In this document: in pieces, positions 1-7,353 of the stretch
Position numbering within the stretch: the stretch's first letter is position 1
Layout: every line of letters begins with the position of its first letter
Source: DATDMG01 sp036518955
Lineage (GTDB): Bacteria; Actinomycetota; Actinomycetes; Actinomycetales; Kineosporiaceae
Assembly (NCBI GenBank): GCA_036518955.1
Contig: DATDMG010000555.1
Location: forward strand, 1-19,935
DNA length: 19,935 bases
Direction: 5' to 3'
Notes under the pieces: generated by a model
What the model was told of the DNA's origin: nothing
Database searches by the model: none
What the model saw: only the letters and a program-made list of their open reading frames with translations
Program-made: the position numbers and the translations under genes

Positions 1-153
1 GGCAACCCCAACCCGGGTGGCAACCCCGTCCCGGGCGGCAACCCCAACCCGGGCGGCAACCCCGTCCCGGGCGGCAACCCCAACCCGGGCGGCACTCTCA
101 ACCGGGGCAACCCCGGCGGCAACCCCGTCCCGGGCGGCAACCCCGACCCCGGC
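1..153 (+). repeat. 18-bp tandem repeat array coding GNPxPG
   Basis: Seven 18-bp units of the form GGCAACCCCnnCCCGGGC, interrupted by one 27-bp irregular unit at 91-117. The period is exactly six codons, so unit gain or loss keeps the frame. Variation sits mainly at the fourth codon (Asn, Val or Asp). Confidence 0.85.
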
Positions 154-219
154 ACCCGCGGCCCCGGTGACAGGTCGGCAGGTGCCGACCCGTCGGTCGT
201 GCCGCCGCCTGCCGGCTGA
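1..219 (+). CDS. C-terminal end of an unknown GNPxPG-repeat protein (5' truncated)
   Basis: The first frame is open from base 1 to a TGA at 217-219 and has no start inside the window, so this is the last 72 codons of a gene beginning upstream. The peptide consists of GNPNPG and GNPVPG hexapeptides, one irregular nine-codon unit, then GNPVPG and GNPDPG, and a short tail rich in Pro, Gly and Asp. Almost every third base in this frame is G or C, which fits coding in this genome better than the shifted + frame or the Arg/Cys-rich - strand reading. Gly/Asn/Pro repeats of this kind are common in flexible tails of secreted or wall-spanning proteins, but nothing here shows the function. It converges on the CoA-transferase gene. 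An alternative is that the repeat is non-coding. Confidence 0.5.
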   Translation, partial: GNPNPGGNPVPGGNPNPGGNPVPGGNPNPGGTLNRGNPGGNPVPGGNPDPGTRGPGDRSAGADPSVVPPPAG

Positions 220-259
220 CCGCCGTGCGGCCGGGACAGCCCGGGCGCTCACCACGTCG

Positions 260-295
260 TTCACGATGGTGCTCCGTCATTCACCATGGTGCTCC
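260..295. repeat. 20-bp-period direct repeat across the caiB-like stop codon
   Basis: TTCACGATGGTGCTCC (260-275) and TTCACCATGGTGCTCC (280-295) differ by one base. The second copy holds the last codons of the CoA-transferase gene and the first lies just past its stop, so this looks like a local duplication at the gene end. Confidence 0.7.
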
Positions 296-1452
296 ACACG
301 TGCTGGACCGGCGTGGCGCGTGCCGAACTCCTGCCGGAGGGCCTGGTTGTGCTCCCCCAGCCGGGGGACCGGGCGCATCACGGGTTCCCGGTCCGACATC
401 GTGATCGGATGTCGCAGGGCCCGGATCGGACCGCCCGGGGTGTCCACCGTGCACCAGCGTTCTCGAGCCTGAAGCTGGGGGTGCTCGAACAAGTCGGCAG
501 CGGTCCGGAGGCGGGCGCAAGCGATCCCGGCACGGTCGAGGAGCTGGATCGCGTCGTCGGCGGTGAGCGCGCGGAAGGCAGCCTCGATGATGGCGGTGAT
601 CTCACGGTCGTGGGCGAGCCGGGCGGTGTTGCGGGCGAACCGCTCGTCCGTGACGAGGTCCGGCCGGTGCAGCACGTCGCGGCACAGGACCGCCCACTCG
701 CGGTCGTTCTGCACCCCGAGGTAGACCGTCGAACCGTCGCCGGTGCGGTAGGGGCCGTACGGGGAGATGGTGGCGTGCCGCGACCCCGTCCGTCGGATCG
801 GGGCGCCTCCGTAGACCGAGTAGTGGGCCGGCTGCTGAATCCACTCGCCCAGGGCGTCGAGCATCGTGATCTCGAGGTTGGTGCCCTCACCCGTGCGTTC
901 GCGCTCGTACAACGCGGCGAGGATGCCGGCGTAGGCGTACGTCCCCGCCGCGATGTCGGCTACCGCGATGCCTGCCTTGCACGGGTCGTCGGCTGTGCCG
1001 GTGATGTCCAGCACACCTGCCTCGCACTGGACCAGCAGATCGTACGCCTTCCTGCCGCCGTACGGACCGGTGGTGCCGTACCCCGAGATCGTGCAGTGGA
1101 CCAGCCGCGGGCGATGGGCCCGCAGCCGGGCCGCCTCCAGCCCGAGCCGGGCGGTGGCTCCGGGTGCCAGGTTCTGGACGAAGACATCGGCGCGGTCCAG
1201 GATCTGGTCCAACACCGTTCGGTCCGTGGCATCCTTCAGATCGAGTTCGAGGCTCTCCTTGCCCCGGTTCAGCCAGACGAAGTAGCTGGATTGCCCCTGC
1301 ACGGAGTGGTCGTACCCCCGGGCGAAGTCGCCACCGCCGGGTCGTTCCACCTTGACGACCCGGGCCCCGAGGTCGGCGAGCTGTCGGGTGGCGAAGGGCG
1401 CCGCGACTGCCTGCTCGACGGCGACGACGACGATTCCTTCGAGTGGCTGCAC
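277..1452 (-). CDS. Class III (CaiB/BaiF) CoA-transferase
   Basis: This 391-residue protein matches the usual length of family III CoA-transferases, which move CoA between carboxylic acids through aspartyl-CoA thioester intermediates in the cytosol. Family marks include the start LEGIVVV, the segment ADLGARVVKVERPGGGD (about 26-42), the NRGKESLELDL segment (62-72), the FVQNLAPGATARLGL segment (91-105), and SGYGTTGPY near 123-131. Asp166 in VADIAAGTYA is the likely catalytic aspartate by position. The start is GTG at 1450-1452, preceded by GAGAGG six bases upstream. The gene stands alone: recQ lies 156 bp upstream on the same strand, and no acyl-CoA dehydrogenase or ligase neighbour reveals the substrate. 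Formyl-CoA/oxalate, carnitine and succinyl-CoA-dependent types cannot be told apart here. Confidence 0.92.
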   Translation of the reverse strand: MQPLEGIVVVAVEQAVAAPFATRQLADLGARVVKVERPGGGDFARGYDHSVQGQSSYFVWLNRGKESLELDLKDATDRTVLDQILDRADVFVQNLAPGATARLGLEAARLRAHRPRLVHCTISGYGTTGPYGGRKAYDLLVQCEAGVLDITGTADDPCKAGIAVADIAAGTYAYAGILAALYERERTGEGTNLEITMLDALGEWIQQPAHYSVYGGAPIRRTGSRHATISPYGPYRTGDGSTVYLGVQNDREWAVLCRDVLHRPDLVTDERFARNTARLAHDREITAIIEAAFRALTADDAIQLLDRAGIACARLRTAADLFEHPQLQARERWCTVDTPGGPIRALRHPITMSDREPVMRPVPRLGEHNQALRQEFGTRHAGPARVEHHGE

Positions 1453-1540
1453 GGATCCCTCTCAGCGGGCGAGCGCGGCTGGCGCCGGGCGAGTTCGCGG
1501 GCGATGACCTGACGTCGCAGAGGAGCCTATTCGCCGCTGG

Positions 1541-1592
1541 GGGAGGCTCGGACCTCCCGGAACGGACGGATCGACGTCCGGGGCCATCGGAC
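1541..1592 (-). terminator. Two short hairpins downstream of recQ
   Basis: GGGAGG-N6-CCTCCC (1541-1558) and GTCCG-N7-CGGAC (1576-1592) lie between the recQ stop and the CoA-transferase start. There is no T-tract. They may end recQ transcription; the stems are short, so this is tentative. Confidence 0.3.
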
Positions 1593-1608
1593 GGCAGACC
1601 TGGCGAGG

Positions 1609-3297
1609 TCAGCCGGCCGGCGTGAGCAGCCCGTGCCGGCGGACGGCGTCCAGCGCCAGGGTCCGATAGCCGGACTCCTCGAAGAGCACCGTCACCCGGT
1701 CCGGGTCGCCTTCGTACCCCATCACGACACCCTCACCGAACCGCCCGTGGCGCACCCGTGACTGCAGCGGGTAGGGCACGTCGCTGACCTCGCCGACCTC
1801 CTGCGCGCTACCGCGGCGGCAGGTGTCGCAGTTCCCGCAGGGGTCGGCCAACTCCTCGCCGAAGTAGGCCAGCAGGAACTGGCGCCGGCAGCGGCGCGTC
1901 TCGCAGAATCCGCGCGTCATCTCGACGCGGGTCTGCTCGAGGGTGCGTTGGGATTCGGCAACCTCGACAGCGCGGTCCGCGGCCTCCCGCGGATGCCTGC
2001 GGTCGCGCGCATCGACCTCGTCCAGGAGATTCACGATCCGGCCGACCTTGCGCGGGCCCATCCCGGTGGACCGGGCCAGGGCCCGACGGTCGACCTCGGC
2101 CGGTGCCGTACCGCCGAGGGCCCTCGCCACCGCTTCGACGTCGTCGTCCTTGGGGATCGACGAGGCGAAGAAGCGGCGCAGGCCGAGGTCTTCCGGGCGG
2201 TAGTACAGGACGGCGACGCAGGGCAGTCCGTCGCGGCCCGCGCGGCCGATCTCCTGGTAGTAGGTGTCCAGGGACTCGGGCACGGCCGCGTGGATCACGG
2301 TGCGGATGCCCGGCTTGTCGATGCCCATGCCGAAGGCGCTCGTCGCCACGATCACGTCGATCTCGTCGTCCATGAACGCTCGCTGCACCTCGTCCCGGTC
2401 GGCCGTGCGCATCCCGCCGTGGTAGGCGGCGCTGCCCAGGCCCAGCTCGGCAACCGCGTCGCGGTACTCCTCAGCCTCCCGGCGCGTCGCGGTGTAGACG
2501 ACCGCCGGCTTGACCTCCGCCGCGGCCCGCTGGACGACGGCCTGCCGCTTCTCCGTCTCCGTCTGGGACCGCACGACCTCCATCGCGATGTTCGGGCGGG
2601 CGAATCCCTTGACGATGATCTCGGGGTTACGCAGGTGGAGTCGCTCGACGATGTCCTCCCGAACTCCGGGAGCCGCGGTGGCGGTGAGCGCCACCACGCG
2701 GGGGTGGCCGACGGCGTCGATGAAGTCGCCGAGCCGCAGGTAGTCAGGGCGGAAGTCATGCCCCCACGCCGACACGGCGTGCGCCTCGTCCACGGCGATG
2801 ACGGAGGGCCGCAGCGCGCGGACCCTCTCGAGGACCTCCGGGTTCGCCAGCTGCTCCGGGGCCAGGAAGAGGAACTCCGCCGCTCCGGAGGCCACCGCCT
2901 GCCAGGCCCGCTCCTGCTCGCTGGCACTGACCGCCGAGCTGACGGCGTACGCCATCGTCTGGTCGCCGTGCTCCCGCAGGGCAGTCACCTGGTCGCGCTG
3001 GAGCGCGATCAAGGGGGAGATGACCACGGTCGCACCGTGGAGCAGGACGGCCGGCACCTGATAGACGGCGGACTTGCCACTGCCCGTCGGCATCACCAAC
3101 AGCACGTCGTGCCCCACGACCAGGCTGGCCATCGCTTCCGCCTGGCCGGGGCGCAGCCGCGGATAGCCGAACACGTCCCGGGCGACCCGCTCGACCTGCG
3201 CGAGCGCTTCCGCCCGCTCGTTCCCGATGCCCGCTCCGCTTCGTCGGCGGGGGCACCGGCCGGCGGCTGGGGAACCCGGCCCAGCGAGACGCCTCAC
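1609..3297 (-). CDS. recQ: RecQ-family ATP-dependent DNA helicase
   Basis: A 3'-5' superfamily 2 helicase for DNA repair and recombination. Visible motifs are the RPGQ motif 0 (49-52), Walker A TGSGKS (71-76), VDEAHAVSAWGHDFRP with the DEAH box at 170-173, TATA (206-209), HGGM (293-296), and motif VI QEIGRAGRDG (348-357). The zinc-binding cysteines are C470, C487, C490 and C493. At 562 residues it is shorter than E. coli RecQ, and no HRDC domain is seen. Instead the last 50 residues, starting VRHGRFGEGVVMGYEGD (515-531), resemble the Tudor-like tail of UvrD/PcrA helicases. The GTG at 3295-3297 is the best available start, but the first 28 residues are low-complexity and no good ribosome site precedes it, so the true start could be internal. 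Confidence 0.93.
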   Translation of the reverse strand: MRRLAGPGSPAAGRCPRRRSGAGIGNERAEALAQVERVARDVFGYPRLRPGQAEAMASLVVGHDVLLVMPTGSGKSAVYQVPAVLLHGATVVISPLIALQRDQVTALREHGDQTMAYAVSSAVSASEQERAWQAVASGAAEFLFLAPEQLANPEVLERVRALRPSVIAVDEAHAVSAWGHDFRPDYLRLGDFIDAVGHPRVVALTATAAPGVREDIVERLHLRNPEIIVKGFARPNIAMEVVRSQTETEKRQAVVQRAAAEVKPAVVYTATRREAEEYRDAVAELGLGSAAYHGGMRTADRDEVQRAFMDDEIDVIVATSAFGMGIDKPGIRTVIHAAVPESLDTYYQEIGRAGRDGLPCVAVLYYRPEDLGLRRFFASSIPKDDDVEAVARALGGTAPAEVDRRALARSTGMGPRKVGRIVNLLDEVDARDRRHPREAADRAVEVAESQRTLEQTRVEMTRGFCETRRCRRQFLLAYFGEELADPCGNCDTCRRGSAQEVGEVSDVPYPLQSRVRHGRFGEGVVMGYEGDPDRVTVLFEESGYRTLALDAVRRHGLLTPAG

Positions 3298-3354
3298 GCG
3301 GCACCGACAGTGGGCTCGGCCACGGGCGCGGTTCTCTTGATCATCGCTGGTCCC

Positions 3355-3400
3355 GGCGCTAGGGGTCTGCCGTCCTCTTCGGCATACCCCTAGCGGCGCC
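3355..3400. terminator. Long imperfect hairpin between tetR and recQ
   Basis: The outer arms are GGCGCTAGGGGT (3355-3366) and ACCCCTAGCGGCGCC (3386-3400), which pair except for one extra G-rich bulge. An inner stem TGCCG/CGGCA (3368-3372/3380-3384) closes a 7-base loop. It lies about 165 bp after the tetR stop and 57 bp before the recQ start, both - strand genes. It may be a terminator, or an operator or leader structure for recQ. Confidence 0.45.
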
Positions 3401-3564
3401 CCTGATGCGTGCGGCCGCCACCGGAGGCGCGATGCACCGGCGCAGGCGCTCGGCCGAGGATCGACAGCCGCGGACTCGAGGGCCAGGACGGCGCGCTTGC
3501 GGCCCAGCGGGTGCTGCCGCGGACGGCGGGCGCCCGTGCCTCCGCCACGTCGCGGTGCGGACGT

Positions 3565-4146
3565 TCAGCCGGCGGTCGACGGCGGATGCCCGAGGGCGTC
3601 GAAGGCGGTGGCGACGATCCGGTCGTGGACGTCCTCCCGGGGCATGTCCGTCGTCGCCAGCGCGATCACGCTCACCGCCCCCAGGGCCCCGTAGACCCGG
3701 ATCCGCCGGTCGAGGTCCGCGCCGCCGTCCGGACCGTCCATCCCGAAGGCGCGGAACACCTCGTGCGCCACCGCCTTCAACCAGGCCAGGTCGCCCGGCG
3801 TCTCGTGGGCCGTCAGGGCGCTGACGATCAACGCGGTCGATCCCTGCCGGCGCAGGGCCAGGTCGGCGAAGGCCCGAACCACCGCGAGATCCCGGGTCGG
3901 GCCGACCGGCCGGTCCTCGACCGCCGCGACGACCGCCTGGAGTTCGGCCACGAACTCCTCGACCACGGCCCCGCGCAGTGCCTCCTTGCTCGGAAACCGG
4001 TGCAGCAGTCCGGTCTTGGAGTAGCCCACGGCGTCCGCGATCTGCTGCACCGAGGTGTGCGCGTAGCCGTGACGGGCGAAGAGTGCCGCGGCGGAGTCGA
4101 TGATCGCCTGATCGAGTTCCTGCCGGGTGGGTCGACGGATGGACAG
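3565..4146 (-). CDS. TetR-family transcriptional regulator (probable CTG start)
   Basis: A one-component repressor of about 193 residues. The N-terminal DNA-binding fold reads RPTRQELDQAIIDSAAALFA, then RHGYAHTSVQQIADAVGYSK and TGLLHRFPSKEALR, which is the complete TetR helix-turn-helix. The C-terminal ligand domain is variable and its effector is unknown. The first conventional start in frame (GTG, 4048-4050) would remove helix 1 and half of the HTH, so it is probably wrong. The open frame reaches back to a TGA at 4156-4158, with no ATG, GTG or TTG before the HTH. A CTG at 4144-4146 has GAGGAA five bases upstream and is my choice; an adjacent ATC is the other option. The gene starts 67 bp after the MMPL stop on the same strand, so it probably controls that exporter. 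Confidence 0.85.
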   Translation of the reverse strand: MSIRRPTRQELDQAIIDSAAALFARHGYAHTSVQQIADAVGYSKTGLLHRFPSKEALRGAVVEEFVAELQAVVAAVEDRPVGPTRDLAVVRAFADLALRRQGSTALIVSALTAHETPGDLAWLKAVAHEVFRAFGMDGPDGGADLDRRIRVYGALGAVSVIALATTDMPREDVHDRIVATAFDALGHPPSTAG

Positions 4147-4160
4147 GATGCTTCCTCACC

Positions 4161-4177
4161 GGACCCGTGGGGGGTCC
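4161..4177 (-). terminator. Hairpin between the MMPL gene and tetR
   Basis: GGACCC-GTGGG-GGGTCC forms a six-pair stem in the 67-bp gap, ending just before the tetR ribosome site. It could lower read-through into tetR or mask its translation start. No T-tract. Confidence 0.35.
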
Positions 4178-4213
4178 TGCGGAGACCGGAGGGGTGGGTA
4201 TCCGGGTGGGGCC

Positions 4214-6796
4214 TCAGGAGGGGGTCATCACGGGGGTCGCCACCTCCCCGGGTCGGCGCGACCCGTCGCTTTCCGGCTCGCCACCCGGTGACCGGACGCC
4301 GCTCGAGGCAGCGAGCAGCGCCCCCTCGACGTCCACGTGCGGGAGGACGCGGTCGAGCCACCGGGGCAGGGACCAGGCCCTCGCGCCGAGCAGGCGCAGC
4401 ACGGCAGGGGTCAGCGTCATCCGGACCACGAAGGCATCCACCAGCACGCCGAACGCCAGGCCGAACCCGATCGGGCGGATCGTCGTCAGTTCTGCCCGGA
4501 TGAACCCCGCGAACACCGACACCATGATCAACGCAGCCGCGGTGACGACCCGCCACCCGTGGCGGAACCCGGTGAGCACCGCGTGCCGAGCCTCCTCGCC
4601 GTGAGCGTACGCCTCGCGCATACCCGAGACCAGGAACATCTGGTAGTCCATGGCCAGGCCGAACAGGACGCCGACGAGCAGCGTCGGCAGGAAGGGCTGC
4701 ACGGAGCCGGGGGAGCTCACCCCGAACGCCTCCTTGAGCCAGCCCCACTGGTAGACCGCCACGACGGCGCCGAACGAGGCCCCGAGGGAGAGCAGGAACC
4801 CGCCGGTGGCCACCAGCGGAACCGGCACCGACCGGAACGCCATGATCATGATCAACAGAGACAGGCCGACCACGACGGCAAGGTACGGCCCGAGTGTGCC
4901 GGCCAGCCTGGCCGAGATGTCGATGTTGGCGACGGTCTGCCCGGTGAGACCGACATCGGCCCCGGTCTCGGTCTTGATCGCTCCCGCGGTCAGCCGCAGG
5001 GTCTGGACGAGGTCGACGGTCTGCGCGGCGCCGGGACCCCGCTGCGGCACGATCTGCATCGCCGCCACCCGACGATCGGTGCTGATCCCGAGCGGCACCA
5101 CCCGCACGACCCCGCGGATCATCGCGATCAGCTCGGCGACGTCCAGCTCTCGTTCTTCGGCCGCCGTCGCATCCAGGCCCGGGGGCAGGGTCGCCACGGC
5201 CACGATCGGCCCGTTGGCGCCCTCGCCGAACGATCGGGCGGTGAGCGTGTAGGCCCGGTACGCCGTCGAGCCGAGCGGTTCCGACCCCCCGTCCGGCAGG
5301 CCCAGCCGCAGGTCCGCGGCGGGGACCGCGCAGACGGCGAGCAGCAGGACCGCCGCCGCCGCCCAGGCCCACGGACGACCGGTGACGAGCTCGCCCCAGG
5401 CCGGCCGGCGCCGGGCCGGGGCGGTGGCGTCGTCCTGGGCGGGTGGTCGGGCCGCCAGCCAGGCGCGCCGCGAGACCACCCGCTGCCCGACGAGAGCCAG
5501 GACGGCGGGGGTGAGCGTGACCGCCACCGCGACGGCGACGGCGACGGTAACCGCCGCCGCCACCCCCATCACGGCCAGGAAGGGAATCCCGACGACGGTG
5601 AGCGCGGCCAGCGCGATGATCACGGTGAGGCCGGCGAACACCACCGCGTTGCCCGAGGTGCCGTTCGCCCGCGCGATCGACTCGGGGACCGGCATGCCGG
5701 CGAGCAGCTGCCGGCGGTGTCTGTTGATGATGAACAGGGAGTAGTCGATCCCCACCGCCAGGCCGAGCATCAGGGCCAGTGCCGGGGTGACGGAGTTCAT
5801 CTCGATGCCCCGGGAGGCGGACAGGGTGGCACCGATCCCGACCGCGACGCCCACCAGGGCCAGGGCGAGCGGTAACCCGGCCGCGACCAGCGTCCCCAGC
5901 ATCACCAGGAGCACGACGGCAGCCACGCCTACTCCGGCGATCTCGGTCGGACCGATCACCGAGTTCAGGTCGCCGACGAGCGAGCTGGCGTAGTCGACCC
6001 GCACGCCGCTGCGCGCGAGCTCGGCGCCGATCCGCTGGATCCGGTCACGGGCCGACGTCGTCAACGCGTTGGCCTGACCGGTCAGACGCAGCTGGACCAG
6101 CGCCGTTCGCCCGTCGGCGGACACCAGCCTGGTGCCGCGGATCAGGGCGGTGCGCCGCTCGCCGATCCGCAGCTGACGCCCCTGCTCGGCGAGTGTCTGC
6201 TGTGCCGCCGCGAGCTTCGGCTGCTGCGCCGCGACCTGGGCGCGGCCCTCGTCGATCCGCCGCTGCAGGACTGCCAGCTGCTCGGGCAGCGGGGCGCCGG
6301 GTGGCAGGGCGGCCCGCTGTGCGTCGACCGCTCGCTGCGCCTGGTCGAGCTGTGCGGTGCCTGCCGCCACCTGCCCTTGGCCGGCCGACAGCTGCGCCGT
6401 GGCGGCGTCCAGCTGGGCGCGCCCGGTCGATACCTTCGCGGCGGCGCCGTCGAACTGGCTCTGCGTGGTGAAGGGATCGATCACCGCGGCCACGCCGTCC
6501 ACCCGGGCCCACCCGGCCGAGGCCGTCGCCACCGCCTGCCGCTGATCCGGGGTGAACGGGGACGACGAGGTGACCACGATCGTGCCCAGCTCGCCCGAGG
6601 CGGCCGGGAGCTCGGCCCGAAGGGTGTCCGTCACCACCTGGAAGCCGGCGCCCGGGATCCTCAGCTGGTTGCTGAGCGGCGCCTTGAGGACCGTCGCGCC
6701 GGTCAGGGTCAAGGCCACCAGCGTCAACCAGAGCCCGATCACCGGCCACGGGCGCCGCTGGCTGAAGCGCCCCACGCGGTACAGGAACCGAGCCAT
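4214..6796 (-). CDS. MMPL-family RND transporter
   Basis: An 860-residue inner-membrane exporter of the MMPL/RND superfamily, proton-driven and often acting on lipids or hydrophobic drugs. TM1 is near residues 17-37. A first external domain (40-280) contains a long Ala/Gln-rich coiled coil (about 120-210). Then come a TM bundle with GLAVGIDYSLF (345-355), a second external domain and a second bundle with GLAMDYQMF near 715; both carry the conserved G-x3-DY proton-relay motif. A hydrophilic Ala/Pro/Arg-rich linker (about 435-460) joins the halves. Start ATG 6794-6796 is chosen because GAGAGG sits six bases upstream and the family N-terminus begins here, although the frame stays open further upstream. 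tetR follows in the same direction. The substrate is unknown. Confidence 0.95.
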   Translation of the reverse strand: MARFLYRVGRFSQRRPWPVIGLWLTLVALTLTGATVLKAPLSNQLRIPGAGFQVVTDTLRAELPAASGELGTIVVTSSSPFTPDQRQAVATASAGWARVDGVAAVIDPFTTQSQFDGAAAKVSTGRAQLDAATAQLSAGQGQVAAGTAQLDQAQRAVDAQRAALPPGAPLPEQLAVLQRRIDEGRAQVAAQQPKLAAAQQTLAEQGRQLRIGERRTALIRGTRLVSADGRTALVQLRLTGQANALTTSARDRIQRIGAELARSGVRVDYASSLVGDLNSVIGPTEIAGVGVAAVVLLVMLGTLVAAGLPLALALVGVAVGIGATLSASRGIEMNSVTPALALMLGLAVGIDYSLFIINRHRRQLLAGMPVPESIARANGTSGNAVVFAGLTVIIALAALTVVGIPFLAVMGVAAAVTVAVAVAVAVTLTPAVLALVGQRVVSRRAWLAARPPAQDDATAPARRRPAWGELVTGRPWAWAAAAVLLLAVCAVPAADLRLGLPDGGSEPLGSTAYRAYTLTARSFGEGANGPIVAVATLPPGLDATAAEERELDVAELIAMIRGVVRVVPLGISTDRRVAAMQIVPQRGPGAAQTVDLVQTLRLTAGAIKTETGADVGLTGQTVANIDISARLAGTLGPYLAVVVGLSLLIMIMAFRSVPVPLVATGGFLLSLGASFGAVVAVYQWGWLKEAFGVSSPGSVQPFLPTLLVGVLFGLAMDYQMFLVSGMREAYAHGEEARHAVLTGFRHGWRVVTAAALIMVSVFAGFIRAELTTIRPIGFGLAFGVLVDAFVVRMTLTPAVLRLLGARAWSLPRWLDRVLPHVDVEGALLAASSGVRSPGGEPESDGSRRPGEVATPVMTPS

Positions 6797-6867
6797 CCCA
6801 GACCTCTCTTCAGCCGCCGAGGCGCGCCAGCACCACCACCACCTCGCACCGGCAGCGGGGACACCGC

Positions 6868-6903
6868 GGGACCACTTTAGTCCCCTGTGGACCGGAGTGG
6901 TCC
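6868..6903. promoter_or_regulatory. Nested inverted-repeat operator candidate upstream of the MMPL gene
   Basis: GGACCACT (6869-6876) and AGTGGTCC (6896-6903) form a perfect 8-bp inverted repeat with a 19-bp spacer. Nested inside are GGGAC-N7-GTCCC (6868-6884) and GGACC-N5-GGTCC (6889-6903). The block lies 72-107 bp before the MMPL start, a natural position for an operator. The TetR regulator encoded after the MMPL gene is the obvious candidate binder, but this is inference. Confidence 0.55.
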
Positions 6904-7060
6904 GGCCGGGGATGTGGAGTACCTCACCGCACCCAGGGCCCCTGCCTTCTCCGGACGGGCACAGCTCACCTCCCGGGGCGCTCTCCCCGAGCCCGGGCGA
7001 CGTAGCGGTCGGCGGAGCGTCGGACCGCGGCGGAGCCGTCGGCGACGACGACCCGGCCCG

Positions 7061-7240
7061 GCCCGGTTCCTCCTCGCGGAGCACGGTGGCGTGGTCGCGC
7101 GCCAGCTCCGCCAACGTCGTCCACGCCTGGCCACCCCAGCCGACGGCCTGACGCTCGTCCGCGCAGATCGCGCAGCCGGCCGGGGGCTCCGGCCGGTCGG
7201 CCTGCCGGACGCCGCAGGTGGTGCAGATCCAGGCCGGCAC
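7061..7240 (-). pseudogene. Zinc-ribbon N-terminus of an MBL-fold hydrolase, catalytic part missing
   Basis: GTG at 7238-7240, with GAGGAG six bases upstream, begins a peptide of about 60 residues. It has C6xxC9 and C23xxC26, then DERQAVGWGGQAWTTLAEL and REEEPG. This is the rubredoxin-like N-terminal ribbon I know from metallo-beta-lactamase-fold hydrolases of actinobacteria and plants, where an HxHxDH catalytic domain follows. Here recognisable sequence stops after REEEPG and becomes Ser/Pro/Gly-rich. None of the three - strand frames recovers the catalytic domain, so the gene appears truncated. The frame has no stop before the MMPL gene and is in phase with it, so a read-through fusion of about 1008 residues is formally possible. 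Its start and ribosome site look intact, so a short product cannot be excluded. Confidence 0.55.
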
Positions 7241-7330
7241 CGGGGACTCCTCTGACGCGGCGGGTGGGGGCGGGTCGACGCGCCCAGCCTGCCGAACCGG
7301 CCGGAGGGTCGCCACGCGGCCGTCCGGCCC

Positions 7331-7350
7331 AGCCCGGTCGCGACCGGGCT
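7331..7350 (-). terminator. Perfect 20-bp palindrome after the membrane-protein gene
   Basis: AGCCCGGTCGCGACCGGGCT is its own reverse complement and starts four bases beyond the stop codon of the 7354-8202 gene. This fits a GC-rich terminator without T-tract. Confidence 0.6.
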
Positions 7351-7353
7351 CCG

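Noticed and set aside
1..153. CRISPR array
   Set aside because: Units are 18 bp, directly adjacent with no unique spacers, and in phase with an open frame.
260..295. Insertion-sequence target duplication
   Set aside because: The copies are only 4 bp apart with nothing between them, so this is a simple tandem duplication.
1948..3393. 481-codon + strand ORF opposite recQ
   Set aside because: Its Arg/Asp/Gly/His-rich product is the antisense shadow of recQ, which has all helicase motifs.
4337..5875. 512-codon + strand ORF opposite the MMPL gene
   Set aside because: Highly charged, no hydrophobic core, fully antisense to a clear transporter gene.
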